A stretch of 64,000 nt of DNA. It comes from Paulinella micropora. Lineage: Eukaryota > Cercozoa > Imbricatea > Euglyphida. The stretch's first letter is position 1. Each line of letters opens with the position of its first letter. The translations under genes and the position numbers were made by a program. The stretch covers positions 241,514 through 305,513 of the forward strand of contig BJOX01000261.1 of assembly GCA_009731375.1 (NCBI GenBank), read 5' to 3'. Shown here one piece after another: positions 32,973 through 43,426 of the stretch. The notes beneath the pieces were generated by a model. The model saw only the letters and a program-made list of their open reading frames with translations. It was not told the origin of the DNA and did no database searches.

Positions 32973-33593
32973 TCAATTACCATTAATTATTTTTTTCATA
33001 ATTTGTAAATTCTGGTGCGTAATTCTTTCCTCTTTCATTTTCTTTAAATCCGCTATGGCTTGATTTACATCAATGTCCTTAGTTTGCGCAACCTCCTTAG
33101 GTGGTGGTGGAGTTTCTTTAGAAGCATCTTCCATTGCTTCTATCTTACTTGCTGGTCTTGTGGTAGTGTGTTTTGGCACGGCAACAGGAGTGGGATTGAC
33201 AGATTTGGGTAAAGATTGTTCAATCTTAAGTGCTGGAGACATCTCAATAGGTTTGGCATTTGGTTTAGGCAATGAAGTTTTTGCCGATTCTATATCTGGT
33301 ATTTTTCTTTTTAATGATTCATCTGGCATTTGGTCTAGTTGCCCACTAGAAATAGGTTGTTCATTGTTCTTACTTCCTTTGCTTACTTTTGGTTTTAATT
33401 GACACTTAATCTTGCCACTCTTAATGTCCTCTTCTATCTTCTTCACTGCTAAGTATTCGGGCGATCCTTTACGAATTGTTACGAATTTTCCTTGCGCATT
33501 TTGTTTATACCAAATAGCAATTGCTTGTTGATAGCAAGTCTTGTATAATTTAGTTGATTCCGTCATGTCATATATTATGGCGAAAAAAACCAT
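32973..33593 (-). CDS. PLV hypothetical protein, Lys/Pro-rich
   Basis: 206 residues from 33593; the internal Met at 33566 (MTESTKLYKTCYQQAI) is the more natural start, giving 197 residues. An N-terminal basic helical region (to about 80) is followed by a Lys/Pro/Ser-rich disordered middle and a C-terminal helix (VNQAIADLKKMKEERI). The composition resembles DNA-binding or core proteins of PLVs, but no motif is diagnostic. It lies between the ATPase and capsid-region genes, 14 bases from the ATPase stop. Confidence 0.6.
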   Translation of the reverse strand: MVFFAIIYDMTESTKLYKTCYQQAIAIWYKQNAQGKFVTIRKGSPEYLAVKKIEEDIKSGKIKCQLKPKVSKGSKNNEQPISSGQLDQMPDESLKRKIPDIESAKTSLPKPNAKPIEMSPALKIEQSLPKSVNPTPVAVPKHTTTRPASKIEAMEDASKETPPPPKEVAQTKDIDVNQAIADLKKMKEERITHQNLQIMKKIINGN

Positions 33594-33607
33594 TTAATTT
33601 AATTTTT

Positions 33608-34507
33608 TTACAGGTTTGTCATATCTCTATCCTTATTTAATCGTAATATAGTCGAGAAATTCTTTCTAAACTGGGTTGTTCTATCACTAGCAGTATTATT
33701 AATTGCTAGAAACGAATAAGGTTCTGCCGTAGCATATTTAACCATTTTGTAAAATTCTTTTTTGGTGAGAAAAGGGCTTTCATATTCATCTGCCAGTCTG
33801 TCAAGTTCGCTTCTCCTTACTCCATTAAAAATAATCATCCAATGGCAATTAATTCTTATTCTTCGTGGGAGTTGTGTATAACTCTGAGTTGCTACCCAGA
33901 CTGACACTTTAGCATGTGTTGAAGCGAAAAACAACTCAGTAAGCACTTCTGATTTGAGAAAAGTTTTACTCTGTGCGATATCATCCAATAACAATAGTAT
34001 TTTTGGTGCCTTCTTAAACCCTTTAGTTTTAATCAGTTCCTTTTGTTTGGTTAATATTTCTCTCATTAACTCAGGCCTATCTTCTTTGATTATGTCTTCT
34101 TTTTTTAACTTGAGAGTGTCTTCCAAAATCGGGCACGGACTTAAGCAAAAGACTACTATTCTATCATAAAAACCTTTCAACATGTTCTTTTTGGCGAGTA
34201 GATTACAAATCATAACTGATTTACCTCCGCCAGTGCTTGCGCATATAACCATAGTCCCCATTGCTGGCAATATTCCTTCTTTTTGAATAGGCGATTCAAT
34301 GCCATCTCTTTGTGTTTTAATTGGTTGTATTTCTCAGTCATTCTTAAATTTGGGCGGTTTTTTGCTATCTAACTCTGTTATTACTGGCCTGTCAATGGTA
34401 AATTCCTCGTGTGCTTTTTCTATATTGGTTTTCTCCAGATTCTGCTTCAAAAGTGTTTTTCGTGTCAACTTGTTTGCTATTAATCCTTTACGTATAGATT
34501 TAGGCAT
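33608..34507 (-). pseudogene. FtsK/HerA-type DNA packaging ATPase, in-frame TGA
   Basis: The frame opens at ATG 34507 (MPKSIRKGLIANKLTRK), is interrupted by TGA at 34336-34334, and continues without frame change through the ATPase core to TAA at 33608. The core has Walker A CASTGGGKSV, Walker B ILLLLDDIAQS and a downstream VWVATQSYTQLPRRIR sensor region, as in A32-like packaging ATPases. Intact length would be about 300 residues. A shorter product starting at an internal Met (34270) would still contain the whole Walker A motif. It would pump DNA into capsids. The TGA is a nonsense mutation or an error. It lies directly downstream of the 1015-aa gene. Confidence 0.8.
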
Positions 34508-34545
34508 CCAATCTTATATTATAAGATATCTTATATTATGGGTTT
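34508..34545 (-). promoter_or_regulatory. Palindromic AT-rich promoter-like element before the ATPase
   Basis: CTTATATTATAAGATATCTT overlaps the end of the upstream gene. On the minus strand it ends ATAAGATTGG directly before the ATG, so the GGAT half of the shared motif includes the start codon. A near-copy (ATCCAATCTTATAATATAAG) lies at 42759 before the fibre gene. Confidence 0.5.
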
Positions 34546-37500
34546 TGAAAATAGTTTGGATTGTATCTATAATTATCATATTCGGCGCCAAATGGTTGGG
34601 GTGGTGAAGCATAATTATAGAAATAAGGAGAGTAAGGACTACCAAAAGCATAATTACTTGGAGGATTGACGAGCGGTTTAAAATCCTTTCTTTCTGGACG
34701 AGTTTGAACTTGTCGCGGGATTTCAGCGGGGAAGTTTCTAGTCAGTTTTCGTTTCATTTTTGGAAACTCTCTTTTGTCTTTCATTCTGGTCTGGATGACT
34801 GCTCTATTGTATCTATTCAACATAAAGTGATTATTTGTGTTGCCATAACGTGTGTTATCTAGTGATTCAAAATCATTCTTGGTGTCTAGCATGCGATCGC
34901 GTCTTAGTTCGTTGCCTTTAATAAGTGGGTTTGTTTGTGAAGTGCCGATACCTCCATTTTGGTCGCTTGGCATTAGAAAACGAATAAGTGCTAACATGTC
35001 TTCTCTTTCATCGGCGGGAGATTTCCCCATAATCTTATCAACCAATTGGTCAATACTTCTCATACTATCAACCATTTGGGTGTTAATTGTTGCATTATCT
35101 GGGTCTTCTTTTAAATCATTCTGTGCCGGTTGAACAGGTTCCTCTACAAATGCTGTTGTCTGTGGTGCTGGTATTGGTTTGGGTTCAGGTGTTGGCTGAG
35201 GTTGCGGTGGCATGGTTTGTGGTGGCATGGTTTGTGGTGGCATGGTTTGCGGTGCTGGTGGCATAGTTTGCGGTGCTGGTGTTGGTATTGGTATTTGTTT
35301 TCTTGGCACGCTCGCATCCCTCAATTCTAAATCTTCTAATTGCTTCATTTGGTCTGGCGTCAATTTCCCCCTCACTTCTTGATAAATTTTCTTATCCAAA
35401 ATATCGTCTGCATCTGCTACGTCTGATATACTAGCACCTTGATTTAGTGCTTGTTTGATGGCCTCTTCCCATCCAACTTTTGGATCGTCATAATTGGAAA
35501 GTTTAATTTTCTTTCCAGTTTTCGCTCTCAACGATTTAACAAATCCCTTTAAGTGCCTCGTTTGGGCGCCTTTATCATCAAGTATAGCCAAGTTATTGCC
35601 CAGTCCGATTGAATCAAAATTGGGTGCTACTACCATATTGTCTGAGTATGCGATCGGGACTTCAACACTAAGATTTATATCTTTTTCTATACTTTGTGGA
35701 ATATCTTTTGTGCTCTGTGTATTTATTTTTTCTATAAAATTATTAATTGTAGTTTCATTTGCTGGTGCGATAAGAGAATATCCTTTCACGTCATCGGCTT
35801 TTTCTTGTGATTTCACCATTTGATTAAACGAATTCACCAAGTTTTCATATTGTTTGCTGAATGTAGCAGGATTGGCTATTTTATTTACTTTAAAGTTAGT
35901 GTCTTTATCAAAACCGCCCACATTATTCATAACCCCAATCATAGAATTTAATGTTTGATCTACATTGTGTATAAAAGCATTGTATTTCGCATCTGGAGGT
36001 GTTAATTTAATAGTTTTCCAGAATTTCATCGCGTCCAAATATGATACTCCACTGCGGACTCTCCCTTGTGCTTGTAATGCCATTTTAGATATATCTGCTT
36101 TTGAGAGCATTGAATTGTAATTGTCAGAAATAGTTTTAGCAACTTCTTCGCTCGCCAATCCATTACTCGTTAGATAATCGCTCATATTGGTAATTCTTTC
36201 AAAGTATCGTTGGTCGGCGAAGTTTTGGACATTTTTATCACCAGTAGCATACAATAAATCATGTTCAAAAGCAACTAAGTCCAAAGCATCTGCTGGTAGA
36301 ATGTAAGGAAATTTGCCACGAGTTATATTTTCTAATTGGAGACGGCTTTCCACTCGTGTGCCCCCACCATTATAATTACTTCCCTCAGTATGAATTCGTT
36401 CTTCTTCCAACTTAATGAGAGCATCTGGCTGAGCAGACCATGTGATGTATATGTGATGTAGAAATGCACCAAAAGCAACCTTTGCAGTGGTATCAACACT
36501 GCTTTTAAATGTCTGCCATGCCATCATTGTTGATACCTGTAAGCCTAATCTTATCAACATATCCTTCAACACATAATCACCTATTCTTTGCTGTCCGCTT
36601 GCGATTAAACGAGGATTAGGCGGAGGCAAACCCAATCTCTCTGGCGCTTCATTTCCTGCTAGTGCTAGCAAAAGGGTATTTAAAGCATCTGATCTTCTTC
36701 TTCCAAGTAATCCAACATTCATCGCACGTAGTTGTGGATTGTTGGCAATTAATCTCAATACCTGCCCCCACATTATCCTGTTCGCACCATATCGCCCAAC
36801 ACCTGTAGCAAGGTTAAGTAATCTGTTAAGTCTGGGACTCATAATTATCTCCTGAATACTTCTAATAATAGCATTAACAAATCTTTCTACACTTCGGGGG
36901 TCATTACCTATTCGTGGCACAAGCATCTTGTGTTCGTCGCCTATCTTTGCTTCTATTGAAGCATCATCTGGGTGTTTTCTCTCCCACTCTTCTCGGTTTT
37001 CTTTCCATTCCTTATAATCCTGCTCCGCTTGCGCTCTATCCTCTCTTCGTATTACGCGAGTTTTGTCCGCTTTGCCTTTGTTTTTCATATACGTTAAACC
37101 CTTATCGGTTAATCGTTTTAAGTCTTCTTCTTTATATTCTTGTTTTACCAATTGTGCTATATCACGCTTCATTTGCTGGATATTGTCTTCTATGTGCGCT
37201 ATATCATATTTATCGGTAGCCATTGCTAATTTTCGCATTTCAATCATTTGTTCATTCATGGGGGCAGTTCCATGTTTTCTTTCAAATTCTTTCATATCAA
37301 CGCCGTCATCTTGAAGGTGTGCTTTCAGTTCATCGTAATTCATATTTACATAAATACTTTGCTTATTGTCCAACGCACTAATCTTATCTTTTAAATCCTC
37401 CATAGTATTCCCCCTTCTTGTTGAAGCATCTAACAATCTATCCGCTCTAAGCCTCTCGCGGGCTTGATTATTGATACCTTCATTAACTTGTTCAGCCCAA

Positions 37501-37583
37501 TCAGCATCTGCTTCATCCAACAAATACTTATGTTCGCGTATAATTTCGTTGTAATATGTAAAAAATGGTTTTTCGTGTGGCAT
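34536..37583 (-). CDS. Large virion protein with phospholipase A2-like motif
   Basis: 1015 residues with an intact frame. The N-terminal 240 residues are charged and coiled. At 404-409 the sequence YNGGGT resembles a calcium-binding loop, and after PADALDLVAFE comes HDLLY (441-445) with the His-Asp pair of the PLA2 active-site helix, as in parvovirus-type and adintovirus PLA2-like domains. Around residues 765-830 there is a Pro-rich linker with repeated QTMPP. The C-terminus is Tyr/Pro/Asn-rich (FGSPYSPYFYNYASPP). In the related domains the enzyme opens endosomal membranes during entry, so this is probably a capsid-internal or vertex protein. The ATG follows a CGGAT/TATA motif. Confidence 0.65.
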   Translation of the reverse strand: MPHEKPFFTYYNEIIREHKYLLDEADADWAEQVNEGINNQARERLRADRLLDASTRRGNTMEDLKDKISALDNKQSIYVNMNYDELKAHLQDDGVDMKEFERKHGTAPMNEQMIEMRKLAMATDKYDIAHIEDNIQQMKRDIAQLVKQEYKEEDLKRLTDKGLTYMKNKGKADKTRVIRREDRAQAEQDYKEWKENREEWERKHPDDASIEAKIGDEHKMLVPRIGNDPRSVERFVNAIIRSIQEIIMSPRLNRLLNLATGVGRYGANRIMWGQVLRLIANNPQLRAMNVGLLGRRRSDALNTLLLALAGNEAPERLGLPPPNPRLIASGQQRIGDYVLKDMLIRLGLQVSTMMAWQTFKSSVDTTAKVAFGAFLHHIYITWSAQPDALIKLEEERIHTEGSNYNGGGTRVESRLQLENITRGKFPYILPADALDLVAFEHDLLYATGDKNVQNFADQRYFERITNMSDYLTSNGLASEEVAKTISDNYNSMLSKADISKMALQAQGRVRSGVSYLDAMKFWKTIKLTPPDAKYNAFIHNVDQTLNSMIGVMNNVGGFDKDTNFKVNKIANPATFSKQYENLVNSFNQMVKSQEKADDVKGYSLIAPANETTINNFIEKINTQSTKDIPQSIEKDINLSVEVPIAYSDNMVVAPNFDSIGLGNNLAILDDKGAQTRHLKGFVKSLRAKTGKKIKLSNYDDPKVGWEEAIKQALNQGASISDVADADDILDKKIYQEVRGKLTPDQMKQLEDLELRDASVPRKQIPIPTPAPQTMPPAPQTMPPQTMPPQTMPPQPQPTPEPKPIPAPQTTAFVEEPVQPAQNDLKEDPDNATINTQMVDSMRSIDQLVDKIMGKSPADEREDMLALIRFLMPSDQNGGIGTSQTNPLIKGNELRRDRMLDTKNDFESLDNTRYGNTNNHFMLNRYNRAVIQTRMKDKREFPKMKRKLTRNFPAEIPRQVQTRPERKDFKPLVNPPSNYAFGSPYSPYFYNYASPPQPFGAEYDNYRYNPNYFQNP

Positions 37584-37584
37584 T

Positions 37585-37607
37585 TTTTATATCCGCTATT
37601 ATATAAG
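37585..37607. promoter_or_regulatory. Bidirectional promoter-like motif (CGGAT + TATA)
   Basis: Only 24 bases separate two divergent ATGs. On the minus strand CTTATATAATAGCGGATATA precedes the 1015-aa gene; the plus-strand gene starts at 37608 straight after the TATA part. Confidence 0.5.
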
Positions 37608-37820
37608 ATGGAAAATAAAAAAGAAAAAAGCAAAGACGAGCAACAACTTGAAGAGTTGGAAAGGCTAGGGAAGGAAATTGACCAAATCCGCATCACTCAG
37701 AACTTAGTGAATAGAAACCCCAACATTTTTAGAAAACCTGAAAATATCCTTTATAGATTACCGCTATCAGACAAGCAACGAGAGGTGATTTATAATAGTA
37801 TAATTAAAGAAGAGGGATAA
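37608..37820 (+). CDS. PLV hypothetical protein, 70 aa, coiled coil
   Basis: It starts MENKKEKSKDEQQLEELERL, a highly charged helix, and ends LSDKQREVIYNSIIKEEG. An open frame also runs further upstream, but that part overlaps the opposite gene, so the ATG at 37608 is preferred. It is the first of three short plus-strand genes. Function unknown. Confidence 0.6.
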   Translation: MENKKEKSKDEQQLEELERLGKEIDQIRITQNLVNRNPNIFRKPENILYRLPLSDKQREVIYNSIIKEEG

Positions 37821-37823
37821 TAT

Positions 37824-38075
37824 ATGTTGTTAATATTGCTATTTGCTTGCTCCGCTATGTCGCGGACTGCCTGCGACTTTTACTCGCGATACTCAGAAAA
37901 AAAGAATGAATCGTGTGCTTATTGTATAAAGCAAGGGGTAGATACTGGATTTAAGTGTGTTTTCATAAATAACGGAAATAATATGTGTCGTAGTTTTGAT
38001 GAGGCACTGCCTTTGATGTGTGCTGGTGATAATAGATGGTATATGACACATATATATGAATGTGGTAATTTATGA
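37824..38075 (+). CDS. Small secreted or virion Cys-rich protein
   Basis: 83 residues. It begins with a short hydrophobic signal-like segment (MLLILLFACSAMSRTA), then eight further Cys (CDFYSRYS, CAYCIKQG, FKCVFINNGNNMCR, LMCAGD, YECGNL), a spacing reminiscent of PSI/plexin-type small disulphide domains. Probably secreted or membrane-displayed in disulphide-bonded form. It starts three bases after the preceding stop. No family assigned. Confidence 0.6.
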   Translation: MLLILLFACSAMSRTACDFYSRYSEKKNESCAYCIKQGVDTGFKCVFINNGNNMCRSFDEALPLMCAGDNRWYMTHIYECGNL

Positions 38076-38108
38076 TTTAAAGATAGCGATATTAAACGAT
38101 ATAAAAGG

Positions 38109-38768
38109 ATGCCCGACTACAAACAAGGTAAAATATATGCTATTAGGTCGTATCAAACGGATCAGGTGTATATCGGTTCAACCACTCAACCATTATACAA
38201 AAGACTTTATGCTCATAAAATTGTTTATAAAAGATGGATGAATGGTAAATGCGATTATGTTTCTTCTTTTGAAATCGTCAAATATGATGATGCCTTCGTT
38301 GAATTGATTGAAGAATATCAGTGTGAAAATGTAAATCAATTGAGGAAACGAGAAGGAGAATGGATTAGAGAAACAGACAAATGTATTAATAAAAGAATAG
38401 CAGGTAGAACCAACAAAGAATATTATGAAGAAAATAAAGAATATTTGACGCAAAAAATAAAAGAATATAGAGAATTAAACAAATAGAATGTATCACAAAA
38501 AGAGCGAAACTGGTATGAAAAAAATAAAGATTATGTATCACAACGAGGTAAAGAACGTTACGAACGAAACAAAGAGCGCATAGATAAAAAACACAAAGAA
38601 TATTATGAGCAAAATAGAGAGAATCTTATTGAAAAAACTAAAATACGTTGTTCAACCATAATCAAATGTTCATGTGGCAATTCGTTTAGAAAAGATAATT
38701 TACAGAAACATCTTAAAAGTCAAATACACTACGACAATATGCTCGGTTTATCTGTTTTTGGTTTTTAA
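38109..38768 (+). pseudogene. GIY-YIG endonuclease with C-terminal zinc finger, in-frame TAG
   Basis: The N-terminal GIY-YIG core is complete: KIYAIRS and VYIGST (the two motif halves), Arg in YKRLYAHK, and a catalytic Glu in KREGEWIRE. The first frame ends at TAG 38484-38486 (125 residues), yet the same frame continues uninterrupted (NVSQKERNWYEKNKDY onward) to TAA at 38768. It ends with a C2H2-like finger (CSCGNSFRKDNLQKHLKSQIHY-type, Cys2/His2). The Lys/Glu/Tyr repeats match those before the stop, so the original product had about 219 residues. It resembles homing-type or virus-encoded nucleases. The truncated form could still be active. Confidence 0.7.
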
Positions 38769-38769
38769 T

Positions 38770-39126
38770 TTACTTCTTACTACCCCCAGAACTTGGAGAG
38801 GGTAAAACGATACCTACCATCAACGAAATGAGCCCCACATACACATTAGTTTGATTACAATCAAGATTATGATTAGAAAGTTTTACGATCGCTAATGCGA
38901 TTATTGCTATTATGATCGCCATTTGAAATAAGTATTTAATTAATCTGCTATCCGTTTTTTTTGTCATACAACAGCAGTCCCAACTATCGGTGTATTCATG
39001 CTCCTGCTTCCGTTCCTCATTTTTTAGTTCTACTTCAAGAACACGGGACTTTAATTCTGGAGTTAGTTCGCCATCCATATCCATAATAGGTGGTGGTCTA
39101 TGAAGTCTGGTTGTATTATTTGACAT
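38770..39126 (-). CDS. PLV membrane protein
   Basis: 118 residues from Met 39126 (MSNNTTRLHRPPPIMDMD); an upstream Met exists but overlaps the fibre gene. The N-terminal 65 residues are soluble and charged with a DCCC cluster near 63. Then come two hydrophobic segments (YLFQMAIIIAIIALAIV and VYVGLISLMVGIVL) with a short NLDCNQTN loop between, so it is a hairpin membrane protein. It lies downstream of the fibre gene, with which it overlaps by about 11 bases. Possibly a minor membrane protein of the virion or a holin-like factor; unproven. Confidence 0.6.
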   Translation of the reverse strand: MSNNTTRLHRPPPIMDMDGELTPELKSRVLEVELKNEERKQEHEYTDSWDCCCMTKKTDSRLIKYLFQMAIIIAIIALAIVKLSNHNLDCNQTNVYVGLISLMVGIVLPSPSSGGSKK

Positions 39127-42100
39127 TATCAAGAACTGCCACTCTGATTTCTGCAAATTGATTTGCTTGGTCTTGTAGTATATTAAGTAAAAGTTTATTT
39201 TCTTTTTCTAAATTAACTACCTTTTCTGATAATTGTTGAACCGCCTTAATTAACGGGGCGATAAACTCGGAATAACCTATACCATAACCGACATCACCAC
39301 TATCAACACATTTAACATCTTCTGGATTAACACTCACACCTTTCAATTCGTATTCTTTTCTTTGCTTTGGACACGGAACCATAATTGTTTCTTTTATAAA
39401 ACCGCCAAAATCTAGCATATCCATTTCTGTTAGTATTTCTTCCAGTTCCTGAGCTATTAAGCCAGTCCTACATTTCTTGTTGTCATCAATCATACGATAG
39501 CAAACTGGATTTAACTTATTAAAAAAATCTAAGCCTAAGCATTCCTTTATATCTTCTTTTTTTCTCCTGTCTGAATATTGAATTGGATTAGACAATACCC
39601 ATAATTGCCCATCGCTCGCTCTTAATGACATTAAACCAGTATTTGAATTATTCTCCCATATGAACCCACTCGTTGAAGAACCATTCACTCTAAATCTAAT
39701 AGCATAAGAAGTTAATCCTCCACCTCCTCCTGCTGGTGCTGTTCCTCCACTTAATGATTTATTATTCCCAGACTGAGACATATAAATCCCCCAGTTTGAA
39801 TCAGTAGCATCCCATACAAATATTCCTCTCGCATTCGTCCCGTCTGTTTGTCCTTGAATTGCTATTTTTGCCCCATTAGTTGATGCTAATGCCGATGATA
39901 GTGTGCCTGTGTATGTAATTCCCGCATTTGCTGTTATTAATCCACTCGCAGTTAATGTTGTTGTTGATATACCCGCATTTGCCGTTATTAATCCACTTGC
40001 GGTTGCCGTTGTTGTTGATATACCAGCATTTGCCGTTATTAATCCACTTGCGGTTGCTGTTGTTGTTGATATACCAGCATTTGCCGTTATTAATCCTGCT
40101 GTGCTTATATTCATCGCCTCAGACCATGTTATATTGCTTCCTGCTGTTATTCCTGATTTATAATAAAAAGCAAGTTTGTTTGAGATTTTGTATATTTGAA
40201 AGTTTGAGCCAGAATTACTTGATTTCCAGTTTGAGCCGTCATAATAAGCATCAAAACTTAAGCCTATATTGTCGTGCGCCCAGTTCAATGATTGAAATGT
40301 TGGATAAGCATCCGCCGTTGTTATTGCTTGTAAGTGTGCTCCTCCGATATTTGAAGCCGTCCCGTATAATTCTAATCCGCCTGTCGTCCCTGTGCCTTTC
40401 GTTGTATTGCCTATGATTATTGGTTTGCCTGATGCTGTTGTTATTTTGTCGCTCGTTGTTAATGTTGTTGTTGATATCCCCGCAGTTGAAGTGATTGTCG
40501 TTCCCGTTATTGTTCCACCATTTGTTATGTTGTTTGAGTTCATATCTAAGGCGCCATAAAATCGCATACCGCCAGCATTGTTAAAACGGACAATGTCAGA
40601 CGAAGCACTTTTATTCCAAAAGTTTTGAAATATAAAGTCCCGCCCCTTTTACATCAAATGCTACATTCGTAAATACATAACCTCGTTGGTCTGCGGTTGT
40701 CCGCTTGTAGCAGTATTTAGAGTAAATAAGAAATACTGATAATCTCCTGATGTCTGTGAAAAGAATATATCTCCTCCATTTTGGTTTAATATCCTCGCCC
40801 CATTATATGTTATATTTCCGCCATTAGTGATAGTTTGATTATTAAAATCAGCATTGTTCGTTAAAGTTAGATATTTTATCGTAGTGCTCGCACCATTGAA
40901 TGTTTTACTTCCTGTTATGGTTTGGTCTGTTGTTAGTTTCACACAATTATCATCCAGATATTGCCTATTTACCGCTTCATTCGCATTTTGTGGTGCTCCT
41001 AGATTAACAATCCGACTACTATTACAATCTAAGCCAGAAGCATTAAACCACGAAACAATCGTCCCGTCAATAATAAAACTTATTTTTTTCGCAGAAATTT
41101 CAAAGTTGTAATATGTTGCCGTGTTCATATCCAAACTAGCAATAGAGCCGATATTACTGGTAGAATTGGAAACGATGAATGTGCCCTTTGTTGTTGAATT
41201 GATTGAATTCCCAGTAATTTCCACACCACTGCTATATGTCTTAATTCCTGCTATTGTTTGGTTTCCTGTTAGTTTCACATTTTGCCCGTCTAATGTATCC
41301 ACATAACTTTTGTTTGCTCCGTCCGTTGTTGCTGATGGTGTGGCTAAGTTTGTTATTTTGTTGTTATTCAAAGATAGTGTAGTGCCAGTTGCTGTCGCGA
41401 TTACATTATCACCCGCATATAAATCAACATANNNNNNNNNNCGTTATTTGTATCGGATACCAAGTCGCTGTTGCTGTTTTTTGTGCTGCAATCATTCCTA
41501 TTTTCGTATCAAATGCTATGCCAATACCATCAAAAGTGGTAGGATTGGACGAACCACTTACTTCTAAAACTGATGTAAATTTTTTTTTCCTGCTATGGTT
41601 TGGTCTCCTGTTAGTTTAATCACCGAGGTATCAAGAACTGAAACATCCACACCATCAACCAAATTCACATTTGTTATGCTTTGGCTTTTCATATCAATAC
41701 CCGCACTAGCATTTATTGCGTTGCTAAATGTCTTAATACCCGCTATGGTTTGGTCTCCTGTTAGTTTAACCACCGAAGTATCAAGAACAGAAACATCAAC
41801 ACCATCAACATTACCAACATTTGTAATCGCAAATCCTCCCATATTTAAACTGCCCGTCATAGCCGTTGTGCCATCCTTTGCTAGTTTCGTATCAGTATAT
41901 GCTTTTGCTGAAGCATCGCCGTCATAGAATGGTGCTGGAAGTCCGCTTATTGCTGTCGTGCTGTTAAAATTAAAAACATTGCCCGTCAACGTTATTCCAC
42001 TCCCCGTGGTAGAAGCGAGGGTTATGGACGAACCGACAATAGATAGTGGATATCCCGTTGCTCCACCTACATCTGATGAATAAATAGAACCCGTATTATT

Positions 42101-42738
42101 GTTGTAATTGAAGAATAACTTCCCTGTATTTAATGGATTTGAATCTTTTATACCCAAATAAGTAGTAAATATTTTGTTCCCTGCTATGGTTTGGTCTCCT
42201 GTTAGTTTAACCACGGAACTATCCAGAACGGAAACATCAATACCATCAACATTCCCGACATTTGTTATGTTAAATCCTCCCATATTTAAATCTCCAAACA
42301 TCATAGCGAGGCCATCCAATCTTAGATAAGGCGATGTCGTATTTCTCCCTTGCCCTGTGCTATACATAAGCAATTGATTGCTGTTGGGTGTGCCCGTTAT
42401 GACTACATCCGTTAATTTATCCAGTTCAAAATCGCTTATATAACTTGAATTTAATGTAGCAAATGAAGTATTACCCAACCCATCTGTCTTTAATACTTGA
42501 TTAGCCGTGCCGTCCGCAATTGGTAAATCGTATTCATTATTATTGAGACATAGCCTGTATCAGATATCAACAAAGAAGAGTTATTATTTCGCGATGATAT
42601 TGTTATGTCGTCAGTCCTTGCTTGTATTGAGTTTGCTTCAATATGATCGCCATATAATACTCCATCAACTTCTAAATCCTCGTCTATTATCACAGAGCCG
42701 TAATAGTGATATGCCCACGGATTGCCTAAATGATTCAT
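39116..42738 (-). pseudogene. Long phage-style fibre with S74 intramolecular chaperone, frame-broken
   Basis: The reading sense runs from 42738 (MNHLGNPWAYHYYGSV) to 39116, about 1200 codons, but through several frames: 42738-42490, 42478-41564, a stretch with a 10-N gap (41432-41441), 41371-40661 and 40567-39116. The repeated module VVKLTGDQTIAG occurs at about 42200, 41760, 41610, 41265 and 40925, and a second repeat (GLITANAGISTTT) at about 40100-39900. The C-terminus has YSDRRKKEDIKECLG, then CRTGLIAQELEE, the peptidase S74 self-cleaving chaperone of phage tail spikes and fibres. It is probably a trimeric receptor-binding fibre. The frame changes sit near homopolymers. Confidence 0.75.
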
Positions 42739-42754
42739 ATTTAAATTCTATTAT

Positions 42755-42785
42755 TTTATATCCAATCTTATAATATAAGATATAT
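42755..42785 (-). promoter_or_regulatory. TTATATTATAAG...TGGAT promoter-like motif before the fibre gene
   Basis: Minus strand TTATATTATAAGATTGGATA about 22 bases before the fibre ATG. Near-identical to the element before the packaging ATPase at 34508-34530. Confidence 0.55.
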
Positions 42786-42805
42786 ATATATATTTGGTCT
42801 TAAAA

Positions 42806-43381
42806 AAATGAATATATTTGGACGATCACAGGAACAGCAGTCTATTGATACGAAACTATTGCCGTCACTGCTACCCCGACATTAACAAGAAACATTCAAA
42901 ATGCGTATGTTGGTCTCGATCTTAGGTCGTGGATGGAAAGTTCCACATTCACTACTCTTTGCACGGGCGGTTATGGTAGCAAAACAATATCTAATTTAGG
43001 ATATGGTTATTTCATTAAAGTTGCTTTTCGCGGGTCTTTGAATTTGCCCGCCCCGTCTGGAATAGGAACCTTTCAGTTTTGGTTTCATAAAACGGACGGA
43101 ACCAATGTTGATGACTTTTACAGCGAAGTGCTAAATTATACAACCGCCATTGAGTATAAGTCTTTTGATTGTGTATGGCTAATTCAAAGATACGGAGTCC
43201 AAATGAAAATGATATGGTTAATGACTTGTCCAAATCCCGCGGATACCACCAATAATACAACAATACGAATTTCTGGAAATACGACTAACGAGGTTTTATT
43301 GACATATGCGACAGATGCTCCAATAACATTGGAAGTATATTATAAAACGGCATCTGCGGATTATGTATCTTTTAAACCATG
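42806..43381 (+). pseudogene. Structural protein related to the 28612 gene, one frameshift
   Basis: It starts MNIFGRSQEQQSIDT, similar to the MNLFGQST start of the 410-aa structural gene. Near 42,855 the frame shifts and then reads TIAVTATPTLTRNIQNAYVG to TAA at 43379-43381, about 190 residues in total. The second part is beta-rich (FIKVAFRGSLNLPAP, TLEVYYKTASADYVSF). It is probably a virion or fibre-associated protein. It lies head-to-head with the fibre gene across a 67-base AT-rich promoter region. The frameshift makes it a likely pseudogene unless a base is mis-called. Confidence 0.55.
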
Positions 43382-43426
43382 ATATTTTAATATTGATGTG
43401 ATGAGAGACATAGCACTAACCGCCTC

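Noticed and set aside
37464-37607. Longer 5' end for the plus-strand gene at 37608
   Set aside because: The open frame extends upstream but entirely over the start of the oppositely oriented 1015-aa gene. The ATG at 37608, next to the TATA-like element, is a better start.
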